Below, one piece after another: positions 1-11,949 of a stretch of DNA of 19,177 nt (its first letter is position 1; each line of letters starts with the position of its first letter). The position numbers and the translations under genes are program-made. The stretch is from the NCBI GenBank assembly GCA_015478945.1, contig JABUQX010095526.1:10001-29177 (forward strand). Direction: 5' to 3'. The notes below the pieces were generated by a model, which saw only the letters and a program-made list of their open reading frames with translations, was not told the DNA's origin and did no database searches. The stretch comes from Trachelipus rathkii. Taxonomy: Eukaryota; Arthropoda; Malacostraca; Isopoda; Trachelipodidae.

Positions 1-470
1 TATTACAGAAATTGTAGAAATTGACCTTAAAAAAAAATAAAATAAAAAAAAACTCTTGAAAATATAACTGAAAATGAAAGAGCAAATATTATTAATGATA
101 AAGATGAAAAATGAATAAAGTTGGAAATAAAAAGAAAAGAAAAGAAAATGAAAAAATGTCGTAAATACTGAATAAGAATAAGCCAAATTTGCCTGTTTGA
201 AAATTATTCAAGTGAATATTTTCCAAATTTCTTTGAAGATAATTCATATTCATTAAAGTCGCAGTCACGAATATGAAAGGCAAATGAAGATGACAATATT
301 CATGTTCAGTAATAAAAAGAAATATTCAAATCAAGATTTCGAGGAAGATCTTCAACCGCCATTTTGAAATTGAGTAGGACAGAAAATATCAGTGAATTGA
401 AATTTATTTTACACGTACCTATCATATATTTGTAAAAGAGCGTTTCTCATACGGGCATGAGCACTAACAC
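1..470. other. AT-rich sequence without a gene
   Basis: This stretch is A-rich on the plus strand, with short homopolymer runs. The only open frame, about 63 codons on the minus strand at 92-283, is Phe/Leu/Tyr-rich in the way expected from translating low-complexity AT DNA. No RNA gene, repeat partner elsewhere in the window, or splice-site arrangement was recognised. Confidence 0.6.
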
Positions 471-565
471 TGAGACACACACAAACCTACATATACACAT
501 ATACACACACACCTACACATACACACCTATAAGCACACACACAAACGCACACGCACACGCACAAA
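471..565. repeat. CA/ACAC microsatellite
   Basis: This is an interrupted dinucleotide array of ACAC blocks, broken by CCTAC, TAT and GC substitutions (acacacac, cctacacatacacac, acgcacacgcac). It is the only substantial CA tract in the window. The interruptions indicate an ageing microsatellite, not a recent perfect expansion. Confidence 0.9.
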
Positions 566-1265
566 ATGAAGCATTTATTCCATTAAACGGTTTTAATTTT
601 TTTTTTCTTATTAGTTAAATTTTAGGACGGATTATTTCTTTTGGTTTAAAATAATATATTTTGAGTAATATATATAACAAAAAAAATAAATAAAATAAAA
701 CAAAATTAAAAATCTTTTTGCCATCTTTTATGTTATGAACGTTAATTATATTTAGTTCCCTTTCAGTCTTCCGAAGCTTTATACTCTGATGATAATAATC
801 ATTTTATATTTTAAAACTTTAATTCTTGTTTACTATATTATTTTCATTTATTTTTCTCTGTCCGAAATTTTATTTTTATTTATATTTATCTGCATCTTCC
901 ATTCCCTACTCTCATCACATTCTGTTCCCCAACCTCTCCATTTCCTGTATAATCCCCCAGTGCATCAAGAACAAACCATTTAATTATTCGATCATACATA
1001 ATCCCTTGGACTTGAGAATCCGGAAGGCAATAAAGAAAAACTTCAATATGAACGGATTTGCCTTAAAACAACTTCAAATACGAGGACCATTTTATTCCGA
1101 CAGTCAAAGTTTAATACCTTTAAAATATTATATCAAATGTTTTGAAGGTTTAAAAATGATATTAAAACCATTCTTTTGCTTTTCTATTTATTCCTTTGAA
1201 AAGATCCATTTACATTATATAAAGTTTCATTTGTATTTTTGCTTCTTAAACTAATAACTGCAAAA
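566..1265. other. AT-rich sequence without a supported gene
   Basis: The region contains T-runs and A-runs and a 142-codon open frame on the plus strand (826-1254). That product is very rich in Phe, Ile, Tyr, Ser and Leu, has no recognisable domain, and overlaps another open frame of the same character, so I treat it as a chance open frame in stop-poor pyrimidine-rich sequence. No matching copy was seen elsewhere in the window. Confidence 0.5.
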
Positions 1266-1338
1266 GAAATGAATAATAATTAGTAGTTTGGTAAAAATAA
1301 TAAAAATTATAATCAATTATAATAATGGTAATTATAAT

Positions 1339-2040
<702 letters not shown>

Positions 2041-2155
2041 TCAATTCAAAAAATTCAAAAAACAAATTTATTCAGAAACGTTATAAATTATTAACTTACA
2101 ATTTTTAACATGATTGTGTAATTAATATATTACATAAATTAATTTCAATCAATAA
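2041..2155 (+). repeat. Interspersed element E, short copy, inside the AAT array
   Basis: This non-microsatellite island matches the island starting at 2967. Shared words in the same order include caattcaaaa, tttattcagaa, acgtt.ataa, aattttta, attgtgtaat and ataaattaat. It lacks the downstream part present in the longer copy and runs straight back into AAT repeats. A truncated retroelement 3' end is plausible, because some non-LTR elements end in TAA-type tails, but no coding domain is visible and the family is not identified. Strand is arbitrary. Confidence 0.65.
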
Positions 2156-2638
2156 TAAATAATAATAATAATAAAATAATAATAATTAATACTAATAATA
2201 ATAATAATGAATTAATAATAATAATAAATAATATAATAATAATAATAATTATTAATAATAAGAATAGAATATATAATAATAACAATAATAATAATTACAT
2301 AAAAGAATAAATAATGAATAGATAATAATAAAATAAATAATAATAATAATAATATTAATAATAATACATAATAAAAAATAAAATAAAGAAATAATAATAA
2401 TAATTAAAATAATACATAATAGTAATAATAATAATGAATAATAGATAATAATAATAATAATAATAATAATAAAAGTAATAATAATAATAATATAATATAT
2501 AATAATAATAATAATAATAATCAATAATAATAAGAATAAATTAATAATAATAATAATAAAAAAATTAAAAAATAATAAAAATAATAATTAATAATAATAA
2601 AATAATAAGTAATTAATAATAATAATAATTAATAAATA

Positions 2639-2670
<32 letters not shown>

Positions 2671-2966
2671 TAATAATAATAATAAAGTAATAATAATGAA
2701 TAATAATAATAATAATCAATTAATAGATAATAATATATAATAAGAATAATAATAATAATAATAATAGATAATAATAATATTCAAATATAATAATGAATTC
2801 ATATATAAAGTTCCACAATAATAATACATTAATAATAATAATAAAGATAAATGCGTAATAATAATAATATATAATCAATTAATACTAATAATTAATAATA
2901 AATAATAATAATAATAGATAATAACTAATAAATAATACTAATAATTAAGTAATAATAATAATAATT
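2156..2966. repeat. AAT/TAA microsatellite, second block
   Basis: AAT-type repeats with many interruptions. The only non-repeat island is about 2795-2822, containing gaattcatatataaagttcc. The orientation is the same as in the first block. The minus-strand open frame at 2252-2524 is poly-Ile/Tyr and is not a gene. Confidence 0.95.
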
Positions 2967-3297
2967 ACTTCAATTCAAAATCAAAATCAATTTATTCAGA
3001 ATAACGTTTATAATTTCTAACTCACCAATTTTTAATACTATTGTGTAATATAATGACTCTATAAATTAATGCAATTCAATTTCTGCAAATGGAGGGCCCT
3101 CCTGAGCTTATGGCAACACAATGTTATGTCCTCGTTGAGCTGCCCAGATATAATATACGTGAGAAGTTACGTAATTAATGTAAATTATCGCAGACCATTT
3201 TCAAAACAATTAAAATACATAAAATAATCAGATATTTACCAACATTATTGTCTGGATAAGCGCGAGCGAGAGAGAAATATAGACTGATAAACAATTA
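2967..3297 (+). repeat. Interspersed element E, long copy, inside the AAT array
   Basis: The first 115 bases match the short copy at 2041-2155 with scattered substitutions and indels. The remaining roughly 215 bases have no second copy in this window. They are less AT-rich, with words such as ggagggccctcctgagctta and gcgcgagcgagagaga. The island ends at AAT repeats again. No open frame spans it. It could be a partial non-LTR retroelement or a SINE; neither A/B boxes nor reverse-transcriptase sequence are visible, so the class is unresolved. Confidence 0.6.
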
Positions 3298-3929
3298 TCA
3301 ATAATAATAATATAACAATAATAATAATAATAATAATAATAATAACTAGATAATAATAATAATAATAATTATAATAATTAAAATAATATATAATAAAAAT
3401 ATAATAATGAATATTAATAAAATAATAAGTGAATAATAACTATATTAAGTAATAAGAAATAGATAATAATAATAATAAAATCAATATAATCAATAATCAT
3501 ATCATAATAATAATAATAATAAATAATATAGATAATTAATTAATATAATAATATATAATTAATAATTTAATAATATATAATAATAATATAATAATAATAA
3601 TTAATAAATTTAATAATAATAATAATAATAATATAAATAATAATAATATTAATAATAAATTATATAACATATTTACACACACAAATAAAATAATAATAAA
3701 AATAATAATTAAAATAAGAATAATTAAATAATAATAATAATACATAATAATTAATAAATAATACTAATAAAATAATAATAATAATATAATATAAGATAAA
3801 TAATAATAATAATAATAATAATTAAAATAATAATAATAATATAATAATAAATAATTGAATAAATAAGAATATAATAAATAATAATAAATAATTAATATAT
3901 AGAAGATAAATAAATAATAATAATCAATT

Positions 3930-3961
<32 letters not shown>

Positions 3962-4156
3962 GATAATAATAAGAAATAATAATAAAGATAATAGAAATAA
4001 ATTCAACTAATTAATAATAATAATATAAATAATATATAATAAATACATAATAGTAACCTAAAATAATAATATAGCGAATAAATAATAATAACAATAACAA
4101 ATAACAATAACAATAATAATAATCATAAAAAAAAATAATAATAATATATAAAATAA

Positions 4157-4187
<31 letters not shown>

Positions 4188-4764
4188 TAATAACTAATAA
4201 AAATAATAAAATTATAAACAGACAAGTCAAGTTTAATTATTATTTAATAAGTAATTAAGAAACCAATAGCAAAAAATAACAAATAATAATAATAATTATT
4301 AACAATGAATAAAAAAAATAATAATAAATAAATAGATCAATAATAATTAATAAGATGAATAAATAAATATTAATAATAAAATTAATAAGTAAATAAATAA
4401 TTAATAATAAGTAATAATAACATAATAAAAATAATAAGTATAAAAATTATATTTGGATTCCTCACAGACCAGTCATAAAATTATAATATAATGCAATTGC
4501 CAATTAGCGAGAATATCATAATAAATAGTAATAATAATAATAATCATAAATAATAATAATAATAAATAATGAATAATAATGAATGAAAATTAATAATAAT
4601 AATAAGTAAGAATAATAATAATTAAAATAATAATAAAATAATTAATATTGAAATAGGTCCTCTTCATTAATATATAACTTAATAAAATAATAATAATAAT
4701 AATAAAATAATAATAATAATATCGGAATAAGTAATTAATAATAATAATAATAAATAAATTAAAA
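3298..4764. repeat. AAT/TAA microsatellite, third block, degenerate
   Basis: This is the most decayed part of the AAT block, mixing AAT, AATA, ATAA and AAAT words. It contains small islands: acatatttacacacac at about 3666, one at 4210-4275 with cagacaagtcaagtttaatt, one at 4440-4515 with ctcacagaccagtcataaaa, and aggtcctcttcattaa at about 4655. The 4210 and 4440 islands share the word cagac(a/c)agtca, but the similarity is too short to call them one element. Increasing decay to the right suggests this end is older. Confidence 0.9.
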
Positions 4765-5631
4765 GTATTTTTTTTTTCAATTATATCAAATTAATAAATT
4801 AAGGATATGCAACTTTGATAAAAAATTTATTTATTCTTTTCTATATTTTTTATAAATAAATTAAAATACAGCACAATATTTTGCATGAATTGATAATGAC
4901 CAAAATAAAATAATGGATAAGAAACTACGACTTTAAGTGTTTCATGAAGAACATTTGAATGAAAGTAGTTAAATACAAAGAGGTTTAGGGATTGCTTTGT
5001 GAGGTATCAATACTTCCTTTTCAAGAAATAAAAGGAATAAGGAAATCTCTTGAAATATTGGAAATCTATATATGATATATGTATTTTCTTAACAGAATAC
5101 TAAGATTTAGAAAAAGTTTTTACATAATTTAATCGTGTAATAATTTAAGGTAGAAAAACATTAGCTGATTATTCCATATTTTTTTCTCTTTTGAATGGAT
5201 TTATCTTGCTTATTAGCTAAAGGGTATCAGCTAAAAAAATGCAGTTAAAGAATCTCAAAGATTGTATTAACATCTAATTTTCACCTTGAAGTAGCTACAA
5301 CTGAAGAAAATTATTAGTACTATGTTAATGAGGCAAAATTATTCTAAGTTAAGCAGCATAATAATTTCAATCAATATCTGACAAAAACTGAATACGCTTA
5401 TAATGAATACTGAAATAAAACTCTTTTTACAAAAGTATACAGTAACTCCATATTTATTTCTTAGAGCAAAGTCAATGCTTACCATCTACGAAGAACATTC
5501 AAAACGAACAGATTGCGCAATACTGATGATCAGCATTAGCAATTAAAAATTAAATTTTATGTCGATATACGAATTATTTGAATAACATTTACAATCATTG
5601 CATAGTAAATGTAGATGGAATAAAGATCATT
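4765..5631. other. AT-rich, apparently single-copy sequence without a gene
   Basis: About 870 bases of ordinary AT-rich sequence with short mixed A and T runs. No open frame of note was seen in any frame, and no partner elsewhere in the window. It separates the AAT block from dispersed repeat R. Nothing further can be supported. Confidence 0.6.
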
Positions 5632-6224
5632 TCAGGGGAGACTTTATCCTCAAAATCCATTTCTTCGAACCGATAAAAGAAAATGTTTTTTTGATGAACA
5701 ACTAATTTATCTTTAATTTTTTTGGGAAACCAAAAAAAAAAAAAACTGTTCGTTTTTTTTGGGGGGGGGAGAGGGGATAATTTTTTTTTTCGTTGGTAGA
5801 TTTTTTATAAATGGTCATTGTGTGTTAATTTCAAAATATTTCAATGCTTTTTTCACTAAAATACTCCTATTTTGTGTAGTAATAAATTTCATTTAGACAC
5901 TTTATTTCAAATTTTATTTTCTAAAAGTTTTTTTGGACAATCTCTGAAAAGTACATTAAAAATTTTTGAAATAAAAACAATCAATCACGTGTGACACCAC
6001 CACCTTACATCATACAAAAGCATTTAAAATAAACGTCATTCTGTTAAGGTTTTTATTAATTCGCCAACACTTTTAAGGAAAAAAACGATCGATTTGTTGT
6101 TAATGATGTTTTTTGTGAATCTATAAATGTTAAGAAAAAAAATGAATGTGTTAAAAAACGCAAGATTAAACATCGTGAAAATATTATTATCATTTTTTCA
6201 GACGGCAAAACCATATTTGGTATA
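5632..6224 (+). repeat. Dispersed repeat R, copy 1
   Basis: About 590 bases that align along their length, in the same orientation, with 15302-15878. Shared words in order include aggggagactt, tttttttga.tgaacaacta, aaactgttcgtttt, agaggggat/agaggat followed by a long T-run, cactaaaatactcc, ttagacact, acaatctc and, at the end, agacggcaaaacca/agacggaaaacca. Both copies then pass directly into a TA tract. The element has no open frame, is rich in T and A runs, and its class is unknown. The left edge is defined only by where similarity starts. Confidence 0.8.
5732..5760 (+). other. Conserved A-run/T-run hairpin in repeat R (copy 1)
   Basis: An A-run ending in C, then TGTTC, then G and a T-run, can fold into a stem of eight or more A-T pairs closed by a C-G pair with a five-base loop. 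The same arrangement is kept in copy 2 at 15412-15430. Retention in two otherwise divergent copies suggests it is an old part of the element, though A/T runs also arise easily by slippage. Confidence 0.45.
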
Positions 6225-6563
6225 TCTCATATAGTATAATATATATATATATATGTATTTAGTATGATATATATATTATTACTATATGAGTATATAACTA
6301 TATATATTAATATAGTTTATATTATATATGTATATATAATATATTTACAATATATATATTAATATTAATATATATAATATCATAATTATATATATCATAT
6401 TATATAATAATATAATATCTTGTATATATATATTAATAATTATAGTAATATAGATATATATATATATAGTCTTATATATATGATATATATATATATATAT
6501 AATATATATTATATATATATATTATAGATTATGTATAATCAGTTATTATACTAGGCTATATAT
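6225..6563. repeat. TA microsatellite linking repeat R copy 1 to satellite A array 1
   Basis: An imperfect (TA)n tract with single-base interruptions (TAATA, TATTA, GTATA). It starts within a few bases of the conserved end of repeat R and stops where satellite A begins. The same order is found at 15879-16625. Confidence 0.93.
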
Positions 6564-6564
6564 A

Positions 6565-8025
6565 GGGGTTCCTAGCTACCCTCCATGGATTTAGAATAAG
6601 TTACCGAGAAGCTGGAGTTTAAAGCATGAGATATCGAAGCATGGGTAGAAAACTGTCCGAGATGCTTCTTTTTCTGGGTAGTGTGGATCGGACTGGTGGT
6701 TGAGCCCTACTGCACATCTGTCTAACGGGATCGCTGTTGTCGGATGGTTCGATACATGTTCGCGAGGAAATTAATTATTCTACTTATTATGCATAATTTG
6801 GCATAAACAAGCATCGTCTGTGCCAATAGGTTGTTTACTTTGGTTGGCTTTGCTCCTGTATAACCAAGGACAAGAGAAGGCCATGTAGCCCAGCAGGTGT
6901 TCCAACCACATTCCTCGTCGATTAAATAAGTAGCGACAGAGTTTCAAAGCAGTGGGTATTCGGAGGAGAAGATATAGAAAACTGTTCCGAGTATGCTTCT
7001 TTTTCTGGGAGAGCGGATCGGATTATGGGTAACGCTTCTGGACATTGTCTACGGCGACGCTGTTGTCGATGGTTTCAGTCCTGGCGCGAGTGAAGATTTT
7101 TCTTTGTCTATTTTGCAAAATTGTATGCAACATAGCATGTGTGTGCCCATTTACGGCGTTTTTGACTTTGGGGGACTTGGTTGCTCTCTGTACCGGTCAG
7201 AAGTACCCAATCAGGAATGGGCCTGTAGTCCCCAGCAGAGTGTTCCATAACCTCTGTCCATATTAAATAGTAGTGTTTTCAAAACAGTGATTTTCGAAGC
7301 AATATATAAATGCAAATTGTGTTCAGAGGTTGCCATCGGTATTTTCTGAGGGGGGAAGTGGATCCGGAAGTGAAGAGCTTCCTGTACAGAATTGTCTAAT
7401 CTGCGACGCTGTTAGTCGATTGGTTCGAGTCTGGCGCGAGTGAAATTTATATTCGGTCTTATTATTTGCAAATTGCCGCAAACAAGCATATGTGCCCATG
7501 TATCGGCGTTCCTTGATATGGTTGCGTTGCTCTGTACCCCAGGAGGACCAAGCAGGAATGCCATGTTAGCCGAAGAAGGTGTTTCAAGACCTTCCTGTCG
7601 ATTTGAGAATAAGTCATTAGTTTCAAAGCGTGATATCGGAGCAGTAAATTAGAAAACTGTTCCGACTATGTATTCTTTTCTGGAAAGCGGATCGACTAGT
7701 GTGAGAGTCTGTAACATTGTCTAACAGGGACGTGTTGCGATGGTTCGAGTCCTGGCAGGAGCGACGATTTTCTCGTCTCTATTATTGACAAAATAAACTC
7801 GCAACAAACATGTTGTGCCCATATCGGCTCTCCGCCTTGACTTTGGTTGGTGTGCCTCTTAACGCGAGAGCATTGCAAGCAGAATGCCATGTGAGCACAA
7901 GGCACGTGTGAACCAACACCTCATGGTTCGATTTTATAAGCACCGGAGTTTACAGAAGAGCGTGATATCGAAGCATTAGATTAGAAATCTGTTCGGATGC
8001 CTTTTTTCTGGGAAGGCGGATTGTA
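6565..8025 (+). repeat. Satellite A, array 1 (about 328 bp tandem repeat, about 4.4 monomers)
   Basis: The landmark gtttcaaagcagtgatatcg recurs, with changes, at about 6617, 6941, 7274, 7620 and 7948, giving spacings of 324-346 bases. A second landmark, ggttcgagtcctggcgcgag, recurs at about 6746, 7071, 7422 and 7742. The array starts within a monomer just after the TA tract, at the same phase as array 2, and stops after a word like ggaaggcggat in its fifth monomer. Each monomer contains a tRNA-like region with A-box- and B-box-like words. Copies differ by many substitutions and indels. Short open frames across it (for example 6993-7250) change frame from copy to copy and are not genes. Confidence 0.92.
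7697..7771 (+). promoter_or_regulatory. tRNA-like Pol III internal promoter in satellite A
   Basis: An A-box-like word, tagtgtgagagtc, at 7697 is followed by an exact B-box match, GGTTCGAGTCC, at 7742-7752 (consensus GGTTCGANNCC). A T-run of four at 7768-7771 could act as a weak Pol III terminator. The spacing between boxes is within the tRNA range. No convincing full cloverleaf forms: the T-arm and acceptor stems pair poorly. This is therefore a tRNA-derived or tRNA-like segment and not a tRNA gene. Confidence 0.4.
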
Positions 8026-8298
8026 ATTAATACTAAATTTCTTCAATAAAAGAAAAAAATTTATACGTATAGCTAGAGTCTATTAAAACTATTTTCTAAA
8101 TTGGTTAAAATTCGTCGACATCACCGTTATTGCAATTATGCTCACCTTATTATGCGTTATTACATTTGAAATTGGGCTTTTCCACGTGGTATGGCTTGAG
8201 AGGTATGACGTATGATTCATTACTATTGACGTTGAAGATATTTATATGGCTATTTCAAAAGATTTACCGCCTCTCCTCTGAATGAATAAATTTTTAAG
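8026..8298. other. Spacer between satellite A array 1 and the next TA tract
   Basis: About 270 bases of AT-rich sequence with no similarity to satellite A or B. It holds no open frame or recognised element. The change from satellite A is abrupt, within a monomer. Confidence 0.6.
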
Positions 8299-8564
8299 AC
8301 TATAATATATATAATATATATATATATAATATATATATATCATATGATATTTATAAATATATAACTATACTATAATATATTATATATATTATATATATAT
8401 AGTTTAATAATCTATTATATCACTATTATATCACCATCCATATTTTGCTAGAATAGTATATACTATATAGCTACACCATATATTATACTAATGATATATA
8501 TATATATATATAGTATATATATAATATATAGTAACTATATATAACTATAGTATAATATGTATAG

Positions 8565-8596
<32 letters not shown>

Positions 8597-8748
8597 ATAT
8601 ATATAAATACATATCTATATATATATTATGTATATAATATTTATATATATATATAAGTATATATATATAGATTATATATATATATTATAATATAATATAT
8701 AATATATAATAATATATAGTATATTATATTATATAGTATATATATATT
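8299..8748. repeat. TA microsatellite preceding satellite B
   Basis: An imperfect (TA)n tract with interruptions, including a short non-TA island at about 8425-8455 (atcaccatccatattttgct). It ends at ttcgtccacggagcc, where satellite B starts. Confidence 0.93.
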
Positions 8749-9690
8749 CGTCCACGGAGCCACGCAAACTTAAATAATTATTTTATTCAGACTTCGGTTC
8801 CGGCTAAGGTTTCTACATTTGAAAATTGATGAGCCTTCTTTTGGTAATAATTTTCACCTAAAAATATTTCTTGAAAAAAAATTTATACCAAAATCAAACT
8901 ACTAGCTCCCGTCACCGGTCTGGCTCCGACTAAAGGTTTCTCCACTATTTGTTAAAATATGTTCAACAGTCTTCTGGTAATAATTTTTTCAAATAAAAAA
9001 ACTTTTTTGAGATAATTTCATACTCGGGACTCGCATCCGATCGGATCCGGATCCGACTGAAGGAAATTTGCACGTATTTGGAAAATTAATTCAGGGCAGC
9101 GTCTGTGACATATATTTTTCTCCTAAAAAGTATTTAATGAAAGAAATTCATATCCAGGATCCGGCTCCGCTCGGCTCCGGCTCCGGCTCCGCTCCGGGCT
9201 CCGATGTCGGCTTCGGCTTCGGCTTCGCTAGGATTCTAACTATTATGTAAATAATATCAGCAACGTCTTCTGCAATAACTATTTTCACCTAAAAAATCTT
9301 TTGAAAAATTTATACTAGGACACGGTTCCGACTCCAGGCTTCAGATCCGCTCCGGGATCCAACTAAGGTTTCCTGTACTATTTTGAGAATTGTTAAAGTA
9401 AGTCTTTGACAAAAGTATTTTCACTAAAATACTATTTACTGAAAAAAATCAATAACCATGATACGGATCGGCTCGGAGGCTTCGAGCTTGGCCCGTGAGA
9501 TCCGTACTAAGGGGTTGTTTCCCCCTGGCACATTTTTTAAAAAAATTGTTCAGTTTAGTCTTGGCAATGAAATTTTTTACCTAATAATAATATTTTGATA
9601 AAAATTTCATTACCCAGGATCGCTAGGATCCGAGCTAGGTACCACCGCGCTCAGCATCCGACTCCAGCCTCGGGGCTCAAGACCGAGCTA
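8749..9690 (+). repeat. Satellite B left edge, divergent C-type monomers
   Basis: These six or so monomers share a type-C variant of the AT-rich part, with words like tggtaataattttcacc and tttcttgaaaaaa followed by atttatacc. They vary in length from about 131 to 169 bases and show no regular two-step alternation. The same variant returns at the right edge (about 11950-12325). The hexamer block is most expanded at 9156-9232. Confidence 0.65.
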
Positions 9691-11740
9691 AGGTTACTGG
9701 CACTATTTGAAAGATTGTTCGGCACGTCTTCTGTTCTGACTAATAAATTTTTTGCAGCCAAAAAAGATATTCCCGGAAAAAAGAATTCAGTACTCAGAGA
9801 TCAGAAGCTCGAATACGACTGGGGCGGGATCCGACTCATGTTGTCTACACTATTTGAAATGGTTCAGTCACGTCTCTTGCTATTAAAGTTATTCACCTAG
9901 AAAAATATTTCTGAGAAAATGTCATCCCAGATCGGGATCGGTAGTCGGATCCGGCCTGTCGACTGCTCGTCGGACTCTCGGGCTGCCGGATATCGACTGA
10001 GGTACTGCCTGATCTATTTGAAGAATTGTTCGGCGGCACGTCTTCTGACCAATGATTCACCCAAAAATATTTCCGGAAAAGATTTACATACCCAGGATCA
10101 GGGCCCGGATCGGCTCCGGATCCCGGCCTCCAGATACGCTCCGGATCCCGACTAATGTTTTCTAGGCTATTTGAACATTGTTCAGCACGTCGTCTTCTTG
10201 AAATAAAATTTGTTCACCTCAGAAAATATGTGTGTGAGAGAAAATTTCGAATGAGCCGAAGCCAGATCAGGATCCGGATCCGGCTCCTGCCGGCCCGGAT
10301 TCGACTAAGGTTTTGCACTATGAGAAATTGTTTCGCCAACGCCCTTCTGACAGTTCTTTCACCAGAAAGCACCTATTTCCCGAAGAAATTATACTGGATC
10401 CGGCTGTCCGGAAACAGGCTCCAGATAGACTTTGCTTCCGATCCGGATACCGACTAATGTTTCTACACTATTTGAAATTGTTCAGCTCACGTCTTCTTGA
10501 AAATTTAAATTTTTCACGTATAAAAATTATTTCTGAAGAAAATTCATGACGCAGGGTCCGGATCCGGATCCGGATCCGGCTCCAGATCTGACTTCGGCTT
10601 CGCTCCGGATCCGACTAAGGTTCTGCCCTTTTAGAAAATTGTTCGGCACGTCTTCTGACAAATTTTTCGCCAAAAAATATTTCCCGAAAAAAATCATACC
10701 AAGTGGATCCGGCTCTGGATACGGCTCATCCGGATAAGCTTCGGCGCTCCGGATCGACTAATGTGTTCTAGACTATTTGAACAATTGTTCAGGGCACGTA
10801 ATTTGCAACGTATGTTGTTTTCGCATAAAGATTATTTTCTGAGAAATTCATGCCCAGGGGGAGGATTGATCAGGTTCCGACTCAGATGGAAACAGCTTCG
10901 GCTGCGAATTTCCTCTCATGTTCTGCAATATTGAAATATTGTTTGCACGTCTTTTGACCAATGAAATTTTCACTAAAAAGCTATTTCGAAAAAAATTCAT
11001 ACCAGGATCCGGCTTGGATACGTGCTCGGATACGACTTCGGCTCGGCTCCGATTCCACTTAAGTGTTTTCTAACTTTAACATTTCTCAGCACGTCTTCTT
11101 GAAATAAATTGTTTCACCTAAAAAATATTTTCTGAAGAAAATTCATTGCACCAGGATCGGAATCTGGATTCGCTCTGGCTCCGACTCACTTCGTTCCGGC
11201 TCCGACTAGGTATGATGCACTATTTGAAATTGTTTCGGAAGCACGGTCTTCATGACACAGTAAATGTTTTTCACGATCCAAACAATATTCCGGAAAAAAT
11301 TCATTCCAGGATCAGGCTCCAGATCCGGCTCCGGCTCGTGAGCCGACTCATGCTACCCGACTAATGTCTAATCGACTATTTGAACATTGTTTCAGCACGT
11401 CTTCTTGAAAATAAAATTTTTCACCTCAAAAATATTTTCTGAAGAAAATTCATTACGCCAGTGATCCGATCTGGCTCCGATATCAGCTTCAGCTCCGATC
11501 GACTAAGGTTCTGCACTATTGAAATTGTTCGTATTCACGCTTCGTGACAAATGTCTCTTGGCACCAAAAAATATTCCCTGAAAATACCGCGGATCCGGCT
11601 CCGGATAAGGCTGCCGGATACGACTTTGGCTCGGCTCGAATCCGATAGATGATTGTCTAGACACTTTTGTGAGACATGTTAGCACGTCCTTCTTGAATAA
11701 ATGTTGAGATTAAAAAAAATATTTCTGAGAATAATAAATC
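9691..11740 (+). repeat. Satellite B core, two-monomer higher-order repeat (about 302 bp)
   Basis: Monomers alternate. Type 1 has actaatgtttcta, ttgttcagcacgtc, ttcttgaaataaa, atttctgaagaaaattcat and then acgcagg. Type 2 has actaaggttctgcac, ttgttcggcacgtcttctga, c.aat, atttcccgaaaaaaattcat and then accagg. Type 1 units begin near 9832, 10150, 10452, 10755, 11058, 11360 and 11640; type 2 units near 9695, 10000, 10302, 10611, 10910, 11204 and 11500. The alternation runs unbroken for about 14 monomers. Confidence 0.75.
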
Positions 11741-11765
11741 CGGATCCCGGATCCGGATCCGGATC

Positions 11766-11900
11766 CTATTTATATTTAATTTATATTTCAGATCAATATG
11801 GTGCTAAACTTTCTATGGTATTTGAAACTTGTTTAGCAGCAATTTTGTCGACTACACTCTCCTGGAATGGACAAAGGGTTCCGAAAATAATTCATCCAAA
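11766..11900 (+). repeat. Aberrant satellite B monomer with foreign or highly diverged segment
   Basis: After a run of ggatccggatccggatcc the expected monomer start is replaced by tatttatatttaatttatat and about 100 bases with only fragments of the consensus (tatttgaaacttgtt, then ccgaaaataattcatcc). It marks the break between the alternating core and the right edge. It may be a small insertion, a gene-conversion scar or a very old monomer. Confidence 0.45.
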
Positions 11901-11949
11901 GGACTCGGCTCGGATCCGCTCCGGATCTCGGTTATGACTCGGTTTCTGT

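Noticed and set aside
826..1254. A 142-codon open frame on the plus strand that could be a membrane protein
   Set aside because: Its Phe/Ile/Tyr/Leu content follows from T-rich low-complexity DNA, it has no recognisable domain, and an overlapping frame has the same character.
2252..3745. Poly-Ile/Tyr/Leu open frames on the minus strand
   Set aside because: They are translations of the AAT microsatellite, whose minus-strand reading gives ATT, TTA and TAT codons.
4210..4515. Two islands at 4210 and 4440 as copies of one element
   Set aside because: They share only about eleven bases (cagac(a/c)agtca) and then diverge, too little to support a common origin.
6225..6563. An AT-rich replication origin or promoter
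   Set aside because: It is a plain TA microsatellite of the kind found four times here, and nothing specific marks an origin or promoter.
9068..10737. Open frames with Gly-Ser and Asp-Pro repeats, possibly a low-complexity protein
   Set aside because: The peptide repeats come from the GGATCC/GGCTCC hexamers of satellite B, and frames break every one or two monomers.
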